Positions 16,321-25,476 of a DNA stretch of 64,000 nt are shown piece after piece (positions within the stretch are counted from its first letter, which is position 1; the number at the start of each line of letters is the position of its first letter). The position numbers and the translations under genes are program-made. Below the pieces are notes generated by a model that saw only the letters and a program-made list of their open reading frames with translations, searched no databases and was not told the origin of the DNA. This DNA is from Chitinophagaceae bacterium UBA1946 (lineage in GTDB: Bacteria > Bacteroidota > Bacteroidia > Chitinophagales > Chitinophagaceae), in NCBI GenBank assembly GCA_002336815.1, contig DDEU01000008.1, forward strand, positions 1 to 64,000, written 5' to 3'.

Positions 16321-18084
16321 ATGAAAAAACTGGCGTTGTTACTTTTTATTGTGTTATCATCTGTTGCAGCCTGTGCACAGATCACGTATATCGGCATCCT
16401 TAATCACAATACCGGTACGGGCAGTAATAACCTGTTCAACAATTATGTTTCTGTTGCGCAGCAATGTTTTGTTGACTGGGAAGTATATGCAGACGGCATG
16501 ACAAATATGGAGGCTTGTGGCTTCAGAAGCGACAGCAGGCTGGTACTGCGGCGCATGGATGGAACAGATCCCAGTTCTGTAGTCGCATCAACCCCTATTA
16601 TTGTACCGGGCATCTGCGGTGGCAAGAATGGCAACAATGATAAATACTATGCAGATCTTGGCCCCTACATCAACAAGCCCGGGAGGTATTCACTGGAAAT
16701 ACAGGCCGACCTTCCCAATCAAACAAATGCATTTGGCAATGCCAGTACCAAAACAACTTTTAATTATGCCTGTCCTTCTGCTTACTACCTAGCGGGAACG
16801 GGTGGCCTAACAGGAAATTACTACACACCCGCTGGTGCATGTGCCGGCGGACCGGGCCTGAGTGACCCGGTTGGCGGTGCTTCTGCAGATTCGCTGGCGG
16901 AGATTTTCACTGCCCTTAAATTTTTTACGGTGGGTGAAGTGGGGACCTATCGCCGCATGGTAATTTTTGATGGCAATTTTTATGACCTGGCCGATGGGCG
17001 TTTCCAGCCCGGCAATCCTGCAGTTCCCGGAAATCTTGATGGCAGGGGCAATATCCCTGCTGCAGGAATTTGTCCTGTTACAAATGCACCGCAGTTGAGT
17101 ATTGGCGGCGAGATCAATATTTTCAAAAGAACCGATTGCGGGAATGCTGATGTTACAGGAGGAGCCGTTTTTTACAGGGTTTACAAAGAAGGTAATGTAG
17201 CCTCGGCCTTTGATTCTTTTCCTTTGTTATTTAAAGATGACTGTGGCAGCAGTACCAATGGCCCGGAAGGAAATAATTTTCCAACAGGAGGATCTTGCCA
17301 GAATACCAACAACATCCTTGACCAGCGCTGGCAAAGCCTTGCAGGTGCTGCCAATATTTTACCGTCATCATTTGCCCTCAGTGATACCGGCCGGTGGAAG
17401 ATCGATCTTTATACAGAGACCTATATGAAAGATTGTTCCGCTCAACACATGATTGACAAAAGCGGCCTTAATACTACCAGCTTCACGGTAAACAATCCGC
17501 TGATAGCCGGCTCACCCTGCAGCGGCGTGATACCAGTATTGCTGTCATCTTTTACTGTTTCCGCAGGCACTTACAGTAACCTGTTGGCCTGGACAGTTGA
17601 GGAGGCATCGCAGGTAACAAGATTTGAGATACAGCGGTCATTTGATGGATACAGCTTCAGTAATGACGGTTGGGTTGAATACAATAAAGCCCAATATTCA
17701 TTCAGGTATAACGATGCCGGCTATCCCGGTAAAACAGTTTTTTACCGGCTCATCATTCATGAACTCAGTGGTAAAAAATATTATTCCACCATTGTAAGGG
17801 TAAGTGCGAAAACGGCCGGCATCAAAATAACGGTGCAAGCCTCCGCAGAAAAAGTGGCGTTCCAACTGGAAAATTTCAGCAAAGGAAAGTTCAGAGCTTC
17901 AGTGATCAATACAGCAGGAACTGTACTGGCGCAAAAAGATTTCAGCATCAATGCACCCGGCAATTCCAGCGTCACTGTACCAATAAAAAATGCATTGCCG
18001 CATGGAATTTATTATTTGCTGGTAAGAGATGAACATGGAACCATCATTTCAAAAAGCAATTATTTTTATGGACATGCCCATTGA
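16321..18084 (+). CDS. Large secreted protein of unknown function, possible T9SS substrate
   Basis: A 587-residue protein with a signal peptide (MKKLALLLFIVLSSVAACAQ). The body is rich in Gly, Asn and Cys (several GIC, CGG and DCG clusters), suggesting a disulfide-stabilised extracellular beta-fold; I do not recognise a catalytic domain. From about residue 400 it has the module common to Bacteroidota surface proteins: LLSSFTVSAG, NLLAWTVEEASQVTRFEIQRS, FRYNDAGYPGKTVFYRL. The C-terminus (HGIYYLLVRDEHGTIISKSNYFYG) resembles a type A sorting domain but is degenerate. ATG at 16321 is chosen for the signal peptide; the frame is open to 16219. It is monocistronic and converges on the next gene. Confidence 0.75.
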   Translation: MKKLALLLFIVLSSVAACAQITYIGILNHNTGTGSNNLFNNYVSVAQQCFVDWEVYADGMTNMEACGFRSDSRLVLRRMDGTDPSSVVASTPIIVPGICGGKNGNNDKYYADLGPYINKPGRYSLEIQADLPNQTNAFGNASTKTTFNYACPSAYYLAGTGGLTGNYYTPAGACAGGPGLSDPVGGASADSLAEIFTALKFFTVGEVGTYRRMVIFDGNFYDLADGRFQPGNPAVPGNLDGRGNIPAAGICPVTNAPQLSIGGEINIFKRTDCGNADVTGGAVFYRVYKEGNVASAFDSFPLLFKDDCGSSTNGPEGNNFPTGGSCQNTNNILDQRWQSLAGAANILPSSFALSDTGRWKIDLYTETYMKDCSAQHMIDKSGLNTTSFTVNNPLIAGSPCSGVIPVLLSSFTVSAGTYSNLLAWTVEEASQVTRFEIQRSFDGYSFSNDGWVEYNKAQYSFRYNDAGYPGKTVFYRLIIHELSGKKYYSTIVRVSAKTAGIKITVQASAEKVAFQLENFSKGKFRASVINTAGTVLAQKDFSINAPGNSSVTVPIKNALPHGIYYLLVRDEHGTIISKSNYFYGHAH

Positions 18085-18168
18085 TACAGTCTGGGTTTTT
18101 GTTCAACATACAGAGCAACCGCTGTCCGGCATCATTGAATATCATTGCGGGCAAACACGTAACAGCAT

Positions 18169-20844
18169 TTAATGAATAGTAATGCCCTTTATTTTATCGG
18201 CAGGCTGTTTTAACATACCGGCAGCGATGATTACACCCGCAGGGTCAACATGCATGCTTTTGATGGAGGCTTTTTGTTTGAGCAGTAGCTGCAGGCTGTC
18301 GTAGATCTTGTACACGGAATCCAGTTTTGTGATATAGATACTACGGCCATGCGTTCCCACTACCAGTTCATTTTCTCTCTCCTGTATCACGAGATCATGC
18401 ACGGGCACCCGGGGCAGATCGCTCCCCATTGTCATAAATGTTTTGCCCATATCAAAAGATGCGTACAAACCATTATCGCTGCCCACGTAAATCATATTCT
18501 CCCTTTTTGCATCTTCCCTCACTACATTGAGTGGCTCAGCCGGAAGGTCTAATCCCAATTGTTTCCACTCAGCGCCATAGTCTTCACTTACGAAGAGGTA
18601 AGCTCCAAAATTATCATACCGGTAGCCGTTGAGGGTGGCGTATACCCTTCCTTCTTTGTATCTGGATGGCACTACCCTGCTCACCCACATTTTTGAAAAA
18701 TCGATCGTTGCTTTTGCTGATTTGGAAGCGGCAGGTTTGATGGTTACTAACGTCCAGGTATAGCCGCCGTCTTTGCTTACCTGGATATTACCATCATCGG
18801 TTCCGATATAGATCAACCCAAACTTTAAAGGGGATTCTGTAATGGTAGTTAATGTACCGTAGGGAACCTTTCCCTGTCTTTTACCATTGCTCAGGTCTGC
18901 TGATAAAGTAACCAGGTCGGTTGCTTTGTTCAGGCTGCGGTGAAATTTATTACTGCCATAATACAACACATCCTGGTTGTGGCGGCTGAGCCAGATAGGC
19001 GTTTGCCAGTTGTACCGTAGTTTAGGTTCGCCAAGGTCATGCATGGGATGTATGAACAATGGATCTCCTCCATCCGTATTGCCCCGGAAATAGTAGCCGA
19101 ACTGGAAGCCGCTGTAGGCTGTTTTATTATCTCTTGTATCAACCTGTACCTGCATGCCATCGCCATCACCGATGGGCTTCCATTTGTATTCTTCCGGGTC
19201 TGTTTCTTTTCTTTCTTCGGCGAATGAAAACCCATTTTCACTGCCACTACCGGTAGAAGCTCCCATCCAGGTGCCATTGTCCTGCAAGCCGCCATACACA
19301 TTGTAGGGCACTGCATTGTCAACAGCAATATTGTAAAACTGGCCAGCAGGTACGCTGGTGGCTTTGAACCATTTTTTTCCATTGTCGTAGGTGATGTTGC
19401 AGCCACCATCGTTGCCTGCGATCCAGTGGCCATCCCGGGCAGGATTGATCCAGCAGCTATGCCAGTCGCCATGCGTATTGTCTTTATCAACAGCTGTAAA
19501 CGTTTTACCGCCATCGTTACTAACGATAATGCCTGTACCAAAAGTGATCACTTTGTTCACATCTACCGGCGACACATAGATCTTCCCAAAATAGTAGCCA
19601 TAACTGCTAAACACATCAATGTCTTTTTCATTCACCTTGCGCCAGTGACTGCCGGCATCATCACTGCGGTACACTTCACAACCATAGATGCCGTCATTTT
19701 GAAAACCATCATCGGCTACCAGCCAATCGTAGAGGTCCGTAGGTTTTAACTTATCACCGGCAACCAGTTCTTTTAACAGTACCGCAGTGTACTTTTTAGG
19801 AAAATCATTTTTTAATAAAAAAGTATCCAGCTTATTATTATCCAGTGTGGCAAATTTTTCTTTGCTGAGATTCTTAAGATCCTTCACTTTGTATTTCGAA
19901 ATATCCACCTTTTTGGTGGATGTATCCGGCTTGCTGTTAACAGCATTGTTGTCTACCACGGCATACAGGATCTGCGGATTTTTTTGATAAACAGCTACTC
20001 CGCACCTGCCCACTTTATCACCGGTTGGGAACCCGCTGCCTGCTGTCGTAATCAGCTTCCAGGTATCGCCGCCATCTGTACTTTTATAGATGCCACTTGT
20101 GCTGCCGACCGGGACAAAATCCCAGGCACGCCTCGTACGAAACCAAACGCAGGCATACAACTCACGGGGATCCTGCTGGTTAATATCCATCTCTACCGCC
20201 CCTGTATTGTCATCAATGAACAGGGTTTGTTTCCAGGTTTTGCCGCCATCGGTTGTCTTGTACACGCCTCTTTCCTTATTGGCAGAATACAAATGCCCGA
20301 GTGCCGCTACCCAGGCAGTGTTTTCATCGGAGGGATGTAAGATGATCTCGCCAATGTGCTGGCTTTCGGGTAAGCCCAAATATTGCCAGGTCTTTCCCTT
20401 ATCAACAGATTTGTACACCCCGTTGCCGCTGTAACTGCTGCGGCTGCTGTTAACTTCCCCCGTGCCTACCCATATAGTGCCCGATCTCCAGTTAACGGCA
20501 ATATCTCCAATACTGATCACATCTTCTCTGTCAAACAGCGGATCAAAACTCAACCCATTATTAGCGGTATGCCAGAGCCCACCGCTGGCGTAGGCCACAT
20601 AAAATTCTGTGGGGTCAGCGGGGTTTACTTCTATGTCTACTACCCTGCCATTCATTTGCGTTGGCCCGATGTTCCTGAAATGGATGTCTTTCAGCAAACT
20701 GCCGGCTTCCAGCGATCGTCTTTTTTGCAACCCATTCTTTCGTTCTTCAGCACTGGTAGGCTTTACCTGTGCTGCAGTTGTTAAAAAAAAACCGCTCCAG
20801 AGCAGTATCAAAAAAGAAAAACTAAATTTGGAGAAATATTGCAT
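18169..20844 (-). CDS. Secreted BNR/Asp-box beta-propeller protein (VPS10/sortilin-like)
   Basis: An 891-residue exported protein with a signal peptide (residues 1-25, ending TTAAQ). It carries at least eight Asp-box-like SxDxGxTW motifs spread along the chain: SVDKGKTW, TTDGGKTW, STDGGDTW, SDDAGSHW, SNDGGKTF, SKDGGYTW, SEDYGAEW and SFDMGKTF. This is the signature of the VPS10/sortilin-like ten-bladed propellers often annotated 'glycosyl hydrolase'. No sialidase Arg triad or acid/base pair is evident, so a binding or peptidase-associated role is as likely as glycan cleavage. The N-terminus HFRNIGPTQMNGRVVDIEVNP is typical. It is divergent from the gene at 20862, only 17 bases away. Confidence 0.85.
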   Translation of the reverse strand: MQYFSKFSFSFLILLWSGFFLTTAAQVKPTSAEERKNGLQKRRSLEAGSLLKDIHFRNIGPTQMNGRVVDIEVNPADPTEFYVAYASGGLWHTANNGLSFDPLFDREDVISIGDIAVNWRSGTIWVGTGEVNSSRSSYSGNGVYKSVDKGKTWQYLGLPESQHIGEIILHPSDENTAWVAALGHLYSANKERGVYKTTDGGKTWKQTLFIDDNTGAVEMDINQQDPRELYACVWFRTRRAWDFVPVGSTSGIYKSTDGGDTWKLITTAGSGFPTGDKVGRCGVAVYQKNPQILYAVVDNNAVNSKPDTSTKKVDISKYKVKDLKNLSKEKFATLDNNKLDTFLLKNDFPKKYTAVLLKELVAGDKLKPTDLYDWLVADDGFQNDGIYGCEVYRSDDAGSHWRKVNEKDIDVFSSYGYYFGKIYVSPVDVNKVITFGTGIIVSNDGGKTFTAVDKDNTHGDWHSCWINPARDGHWIAGNDGGCNITYDNGKKWFKATSVPAGQFYNIAVDNAVPYNVYGGLQDNGTWMGASTGSGSENGFSFAEERKETDPEEYKWKPIGDGDGMQVQVDTRDNKTAYSGFQFGYYFRGNTDGGDPLFIHPMHDLGEPKLRYNWQTPIWLSRHNQDVLYYGSNKFHRSLNKATDLVTLSADLSNGKRQGKVPYGTLTTITESPLKFGLIYIGTDDGNIQVSKDGGYTWTLVTIKPAASKSAKATIDFSKMWVSRVVPSRYKEGRVYATLNGYRYDNFGAYLFVSEDYGAEWKQLGLDLPAEPLNVVREDAKRENMIYVGSDNGLYASFDMGKTFMTMGSDLPRVPVHDLVIQERENELVVGTHGRSIYITKLDSVYKIYDSLQLLLKQKASIKSMHVDPAGVIIAAGMLKQPADKIKGITIH

Positions 20845-20861
20845 ACAGAAATTCTTTAGAT

Positions 20862-21557
20862 ATGAAAAGCACGCTATTAAAAATAAGGCAATTGAATTTA
20901 ATTATGTTGCTGCTGTTCCTGTTTTTGATGAAAGGAACGGCACAATATAAAGACTTTAAATTGTCGCCAAAAGGAGATACTCTGAATATTGTTGATAAGA
21001 AAGGCCTCAAGCAGGGCAAATGGGTGAATACGGTAGGCGAAGTGCGGGGAGAGCCGGGCTACGAAGAAGAAGGCTATTACAAAGATGATAAAAAAACCGG
21101 TCCCTGGCGCAAATACACGGCCAACGGGGATATTATTGCCATTGAGAATTATGCGTTTGGCGGTAAGTCGGGCGCCCAGCAATATTTTTCTTTTTTTGGC
21201 AGCCTGGAAAGAGAAGAAGAATGGCGTGGCTACAATCCTGATGCACCTTATGATACCATTCCTGTTTATGGTACCGGCAACAATGAAGTGATCGATTATA
21301 AAATTGTAAAGGCAGAGCAGTACAGTGTGCCGAACGGCGATTGGAAATATTATAACCCCGAAGGACATATTATCCGGATAGAACACTATGACCGTGGACA
21401 GTTGCTGAAAGAGGGCGGTGATAAAAAACCAACCACTGTTGCAGCAGATAAAAAACCGGAAGAAAAAACCAAGCCGCAGGAAATACTGGATTACGAAAAA
21501 AAATACAGCAAGAAAAAAAGAAAGCAGATGGAAAGAGAGGGGAAGACCTCATTATAA
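20862..21557 (+). CDS. Exported MORN/YwqK-like repeat protein
   Basis: A 231-residue protein with a signal peptide (MKSTLLKIRQLNLIMLLLFL, cut near GTAQ). It holds YwqK/MORN-like repeats in which a short beta-hairpin reads G-K-W or G-x-W: GLKQGKWVN, YYKDDKKTGPWRKYTANGDIIAIENY, and PNGDWKYYNPEGHIIRIEHYDRGQL. The C-terminal 40 residues are Lys/Glu-rich and probably disordered. Proteins of this type in Bacteroidota are surface or periplasmic and uncharacterised. An internal ATG at 20904 is an alternative start and would enlarge the 17-base gap to the divergent propeller gene. A terminator follows. Confidence 0.72.
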   Translation: MKSTLLKIRQLNLIMLLLFLFLMKGTAQYKDFKLSPKGDTLNIVDKKGLKQGKWVNTVGEVRGEPGYEEEGYYKDDKKTGPWRKYTANGDIIAIENYAFGGKSGAQQYFSFFGSLEREEEWRGYNPDAPYDTIPVYGTGNNEVIDYKIVKAEQYSVPNGDWKYYNPEGHIIRIEHYDRGQLLKEGGDKKPTTVAADKKPEEKTKPQEILDYEKKYSKKKRKQMEREGKTSL

Positions 21558-21560
21558 CAT

Positions 21561-21597
21561 AACAAAGATGCCGCTGCAAAAAAGCGGCATCTTTGTT
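21561..21597. terminator. Bidirectional terminator between convergent genes
   Basis: A perfect 15-bp stem (AACAAAGATGCCGCT and its complement) around a 7-base loop GCAAAAA. It lies between the MORN-like gene and the response regulator and has T-rich flanks usable on either strand. Confidence 0.88.
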
Positions 21598-21621
21598 AGA
21601 GCGCAAATTGCCGGATTGCTT

Positions 21622-22269
21622 TTACACTTTTGAAATGCCATTCTTGATAGCGAATACCACCAGACCTACCCTGGTACGAAGGCCGGTCTTTTCAAACAGT
21701 GCATCCCTGTACGCTTCTACCGTACGTGGACTACAGAACATTTTTTGACCGATCTCTTTATAAGTTAATTCTGTGCAGGCATATTGCAAAAATTCCGTTT
21801 CTCTTTCATTCAATTGTACTCCTCCACTGCTTTTTTCTTCTTCTGCAGCAATATTGAGCAATACCTTGCTGGTAGCCCAATCCGGGTAGTAGAAACCTTT
21901 ATTTACCAGGGAGTCCAATGCTTTTTCCAATTCAACGGGATGCACATTTTTCAGCAGGTAGCCTTTAGCGCCACACTTGATCATTTTTATCAGCGACGGT
22001 TCATCATCCTGCATCGAAAGGGCCATTACCAGTATAGCAGGGTGATGCAGTTTGAGCCATTGCGCAGTTTCAAACCCATCCATTACAGGCATCGAAATAT
22101 CAAGTAATACAATGCGGGGTACATTTTTTTCAACACTTAATTTTTCAATTAGCGCTTTTCCATGTTCTACTTCGTACAATACTTCGTACTGCTTAAAATT
22201 GTCAATGATACCGGTAAGTGCTTTGGCAATTAAAATATGATCATCAGCAATGGCGATGGTGTGTTTCAT
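21622..22269 (-). CDS. NarL/LuxR-type response regulator
   Basis: A 215-residue two-component regulator. The receiver domain (about 1-120) has the acidic pair Asp9-Asp10, the phospho-acceptor Asp57 in IVLLDISMPVMDGFE and the conserved Lys in KGYLLKN. The C-terminal LuxR-type helix-turn-helix (about 148-212) reads LNERETEFLQYACTELTYKEIGQKMFCSP. It lies 8 bases after the histidine kinase gene in a four-gene operon (24549 down to 21622), so the kinase at 22278-23075 is its partner. The target genes cannot be told from sequence. Confidence 0.95.
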   Translation of the reverse strand: MKHTIAIADDHILIAKALTGIIDNFKQYEVLYEVEHGKALIEKLSVEKNVPRIVLLDISMPVMDGFETAQWLKLHHPAILVMALSMQDDEPSLIKMIKCGAKGYLLKNVHPVELEKALDSLVNKGFYYPDWATSKVLLNIAAEEEKSSGGVQLNERETEFLQYACTELTYKEIGQKMFCSPRTVEAYRDALFEKTGLRTRVGLVVFAIKNGISKV

Positions 22270-22277
22270 AAATAGAT

Positions 22278-23075
22278 TTAAGCTGTCAACTTTTCTTTAT
22301 CAATAAATAACTGCATAGAAGTTCCCCGGCCCGGAATACTTTCCATTGAAAAAGCGGCATTGATCAGCGCTGCACGCATTTTCATATTTGCCAGGCCGAT
22401 GCCGTTCATTTCTATCATACCGTTCCCCATATCAAAGCCATTACCGTTATCTGTTGCAACGATCAACAGGCCGTCTTTGCGTTGCAGCAATTGTATGGTA
22501 ACAAGTGTGCAGCCGGAGTGTTTTAAACTGTTTTGAAAAAACTCCTGGAGCACTCTAAGCACAATTGTTTTTACAGCAACTGGTGCCGGAATAATTGCTT
22601 CCTCACAGGTAAGTGAAGCCCTGCAGTTACCAAGCGTATTAATTTTATCGCATTCTGTTTTTATCAATTCCAGTAACGGCGTTTTCTGCAGGTAAGTATT
22701 GGTAAGATTTTTTGAAAGAGCCCTCAACTCTGCCAAAGATTCATTAATGATAATGCCGATGGCCAGTAATTGCTCCCTGATGACAGGATAGCGGTTGCTG
22801 TATTCAAGCTGCTGTGTGTACAGGGCAGCCAGTGTGAGTTTTTGCCCAACATTGTCATGAATTTCCCTTCCAATATACTGCATGGTTTGCTCCTGTATCT
22901 CCAGTTGGGCAGTGAGTAATTGCTGCGTGTGCTCCTCGAACATTTTTTCTTTTTCCTGCTCATGCATCAACTTTCTTTTACGGAATTGAAAAATAAAAAT
23001 GACGGCTGCCGATATAAATACCAGTAGTACGAGGTTTGCAATGACTATAAATATTGTTATCTCCGCTTTGCCCAT
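22278..23075 (-). CDS. Histidine kinase of the NarX/HisKA_3 class, single membrane anchor
   Basis: A 265-residue sensor kinase with one N-terminal membrane helix (about 8-30), a short coiled coil, the HisKA_3 dimerisation domain with phospho-acceptor His73 in IGREIHDNVGQKL, and a HATPase_c domain (about 165-262: VLQEFFQNSLKHSGC, VATDNGNGFD, GIGLANMKMRA). There is no input domain of its own; signals probably come from the membrane protein encoded just upstream, whose gene overlaps this one by 19 bases. The partner regulator is encoded 8 bases downstream. Confidence 0.94.
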   Translation of the reverse strand: MGKAEITIFIVIANLVLLVFISAAVIFIFQFRKRKLMHEQEKEKMFEEHTQQLLTAQLEIQEQTMQYIGREIHDNVGQKLTLAALYTQQLEYSNRYPVIREQLLAIGIIINESLAELRALSKNLTNTYLQKTPLLELIKTECDKINTLGNCRASLTCEEAIIPAPVAVKTIVLRVLQEFFQNSLKHSGCTLVTIQLLQRKDGLLIVATDNGNGFDMGNGMIEMNGIGLANMKMRAALINAAFSMESIPGRGTSMQLFIDKEKLTA

Positions 23076-23719
23076 ATAAAGCTGATTGTAAATAAAAGAT
23101 ACATCATACAGGCGAGGCCCATGTCAATATACCAGCAGATCATAAACAACTGCGGTTGTTTCAGCAGTGTATTGCGCAATCCTTCAAAAGGCAATGCAGC
23201 CACGTAATATAAAAAAAGTCCCAGGCAGATCCAGAATATCCTGTCGGTCTTAAAAAACACGATGTCGTTGCTGTTAATATAACAGTAAAAGAAGACAATG
23301 ATCGAAAAAAGGATAAGGAGCATGCCCACGCTGAAAGAAAAGGTAGACACCCACAGGGATGTGTCGGGAATTAGAAAACAGTCGGCCAGCCAGCACAGGA
23401 TATACAGCAATATACCATACAATACCCAAGCCGATTTTGCTTTATCATAGTCAGCGATATTTTTACTCAACAGCCAGTTCAGAAAGATCACCTGCAGTGG
23501 ACAAAGCAGGTAATTAAACAACATTGGGTTGTACGCATTGAGTACGGGTGTATATGCCAGGTAATAGCCAAGCAGTTCCCCCACCACAATGGCAAGCAGG
23601 TAAAATGGCATCCATTTCCAGTAATTTTTCTTTAGTACCGGCATGGCTGCGAACGATGCAGCACAGGCTGTTATCTCTAACGTCATCAATGCTATCCTGA
23701 AAAAGGAAATGAGTGCCAT
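23057..23719 (-). CDS. Seven-helix membrane protein coupled to the histidine kinase, putative sensor
   Basis: A 220-residue integral membrane protein with about seven hydrophobic segments (roughly 6-26, 35-55, 65-85, 96-115, 122-145, 158-178 and 190-215) and almost no soluble part. It does not match a family I can name with confidence. Its 3' end overlaps the kinase gene by 19 bases, implying translational coupling and a stoichiometric link. The kinase has a single membrane helix and no sensor domain, so this protein is a good candidate for its input module. It could also be a transporter-like sensor. Confidence 0.7.
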   Translation of the reverse strand: MALISFFRIALMTLEITACAASFAAMPVLKKNYWKWMPFYLLAIVVGELLGYYLAYTPVLNAYNPMLFNYLLCPLQVIFLNWLLSKNIADYDKAKSAWVLYGILLYILCWLADCFLIPDTSLWVSTFSFSVGMLLILFSIIVFFYCYINSNDIVFFKTDRIFWICLGLFLYYVAALPFEGLRNTLLKQPQLFMICWYIDMGLACMMYLLFTISFIWAKRR

Positions 23720-23748
23720 TTTATTGTAAGTTTATAAACCGCTCCCGC

Positions 23749-24549
23749 TTAGTAAGTTCGGAATTTATTTTCGATCATATCTAATACTACTGCTCCATTC
23801 AATTCGCCTGCAACGATGCCCCCTACGATGGGCGGCGGCGGAGGAATAAGCGAGCCTTTATTTTTTGCAGAGGTTCTTATATCAGGCGACAACACAAAGG
23901 CTGGTTGCCCACTCGTCAATGCTACCATGGAATGAGAAGTCGTATCAAACATAACATTCAATTCTCTCATAACATCCTGCAGCGTTTTAGGTTTACAATT
24001 CTCATCCACATAGCGTGGGTCAAAGTCTACATTTAGCTTTGATGCTTCGCTCCAGTATGTAGGTGTAATCACGACGGTATGCAGCCCCTGGTACAACAGC
24101 CTGTGATCTTCCTCATCTTTGCTGATAACAGGGTCTGTATCCAAGGGATCCAGTTTATCCCATACCGGCTGCTGTGGATATTCCGCATAATAAAACCGAA
24201 GACCCAAAGTTTTTTTATCTGCACATTTTTTATTGCAGACTTCCTGTTCAAGATTCCATATGAATTTCTTAAGGGTGTCTAAGCTGAACCATACACTCCT
24301 TGCATCCGTTGGCTTGCCTGCGCCTGCTATCCGGTAGTTATTCCAGTGGTTCGCTTTATAACGGCTGATCATGCTAAAGGCAAGGCCGGCAGGTACACCC
24401 TCAAATTCTGATTTGCTGTAATCCTGGCAATGTTCACAGGGTACTGTTTCGGTAGTTGTTGCATCCGGCTCTTTGGGCTGAGGATTACATGCAAAAAAGA
24501 TAGCGGCAATGATGAATACCACGTTGGTAGCAAGAAGTAATTTTTTCAT
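23749..24549 (-). CDS. Lipoprotein of unknown function, first gene of a sensor operon
   Basis: A 266-residue predicted lipoprotein (MKKLLLATNVVFIIAAIFFAC, lipid Cys20). The mature N-terminus has a CEHCQDY Cys pair and there is a second pair in EQEVCNKKCADKK; the four could bind metal or form disulfides. Other conserved-looking pieces are ARSVWFSLDTLKKFIWNLE and LGLRFYYAEYP, and a Pro run SLIPPPPPIVGG near the C-terminus. I do not recognise the family. The ATG at 24549 gives the lipoprotein signal; the frame is open to 24603. It precedes the membrane protein gene by 29 bases on the same strand, so it may be part of the signalling module or its output. Confidence 0.7.
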   Translation of the reverse strand: MKKLLLATNVVFIIAAIFFACNPQPKEPDATTTETVPCEHCQDYSKSEFEGVPAGLAFSMISRYKANHWNNYRIAGAGKPTDARSVWFSLDTLKKFIWNLEQEVCNKKCADKKTLGLRFYYAEYPQQPVWDKLDPLDTDPVISKDEEDHRLLYQGLHTVVITPTYWSEASKLNVDFDPRYVDENCKPKTLQDVMRELNVMFDTTSHSMVALTSGQPAFVLSPDIRTSAKNKGSLIPPPPPIVGGIVAGELNGAVVLDMIENKFRTY

Positions 24550-24773
24550 GTTTGCTGGTTTAAGTTGTGAATATTTAAATATATGATTTAAGCAACAAAG
24601 CACCAGATTTTAATGGAAGCCGTTGCCCGCTGTTTACCTGTTTTATTACCGTTAAATGACGGTATTTATTTCAGTTGATCAGCCTGCACAGTTCAGTCGT
24701 TTGCCCATTGTTTGCCAGCCCCGGCCGTTGCAGTTTTGTATCGTCAAAAAAATGACATCAAAAGAAACGAACT

Positions 24774-24825
24774 ACAGGGAAGCCGAAAACTGAACAGAGT
24801 AGGCGATAAAAAATTAATTATTATG
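24774..24825 (+). repeat. Duplicated leader, copy 1
   Basis: The 52 bases ending at the start codon of the gene at 24823 match those before the gene at 25474. Shared blocks are ACAGGGA, GCCGAAAACTGAA, AGAGTAGGC and TAAAAAAT, in the same order and nearly the same spacing. Confidence 0.85.
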
Positions 24826-25404
24826 AAAAAAGTATTTATCATTTGCATTGCCATTGCCGGCATTTGTGCAATTGCATTTACCAACAGCAGTTGTAAAAAA
24901 GAAACCATCACTGTTACAGAAGCCAACCCCTCCAATGCCCAGCCGATCATCATCTATTTTGGTAAAACATATTCCTTCCGTGGCTGCAAACCCAGTTTGG
25001 GTATTTGTGTAGACTGGGGGCGGCCACGTAAAGATTGGGGCGATTACCTGCTGCAGGCGGATGAAGCCAAAGGCGAAGCCTGGGCAGAAAGCGTGGACAA
25101 TGCAACCAGCAGTGTAAATTATTACTTACCGGAGGTTTCACTGAGCGACTCCATGTACAACAAGATGATACTGCAAAGAAAATTCACTTTCCAGGAAGAC
25201 ACTTATGTACCGGACGACTTAAAAGCAAAACTTTACAAAGATGCAAAAATCACGGATGTACCTGCTGAGATGAAGATACCCGCTGGTGACTATCCTGTGG
25301 TTATTGCAGGGGACGTTCCGGCGCCCCAGGCAAAATTCAAAATAAGAATCAGGATATACAGGGAGAGAGACACCATCTACTTTGAGATCAGGGTTTTCAG
25401 GTAA
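24823..25404 (+). CDS. Small lipoprotein of unknown function
   Basis: A 193-residue predicted lipoprotein (MKKVFIICIAIAGICAIAFT, then NSSC with lipid Cys24, followed by KKE). The mature part has a Cys pair in FRGCKPSLGICVDWGRP, a helical middle (ADEAKGEAWAESVDNATSSV) and a C-terminal strand region ending KFKIRIRIYRERDTIYFEIRVF. No known family is recognised. Its lipid-box is weak at position -3 (Asn), acceptable for Bacteroidota. The same leader sequence precedes it and the next gene, 69 bases downstream, so the two are probably controlled together. The frame is open upstream to 24712, but ATG at 24823 is chosen because of the signal. Confidence 0.75.
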   Translation: MKKVFIICIAIAGICAIAFTNSSCKKETITVTEANPSNAQPIIIYFGKTYSFRGCKPSLGICVDWGRPRKDWGDYLLQADEAKGEAWAESVDNATSSVNYYLPEVSLSDSMYNKMILQRKFTFQEDTYVPDDLKAKLYKDAKITDVPAEMKIPAGDYPVVIAGDVPAPQAKFKIRIRIYRERDTIYFEIRVFR

Positions 25405-25420
25405 AATTTTATCGAAAAAA

Positions 25421-25476
25421 ACAGGGATGCCGAAAACTGAAGAGAGTAGGCCGTAAAAAATAAAATAAATATTATG
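25421..25476 (+). repeat. Duplicated leader, copy 2
   Basis: Second copy of the leader described at 24774, ending at the start codon of the gene at 25474. A few substitutions and a small insertion in the A-rich part distinguish it from copy 1. Confidence 0.85.

Noticed and set aside
20842..20866. Short divergent gap as evidence for a wrong start
   Set aside because: Both starts give good signal peptides, so they were kept; a later ATG at 20904 is noted as an alternative.
24647..24664. TACCGT/ACGGTA inverted repeat between divergent genes
   Set aside because: Only a 6-bp stem; too weak to call an operator or terminator without further copies.
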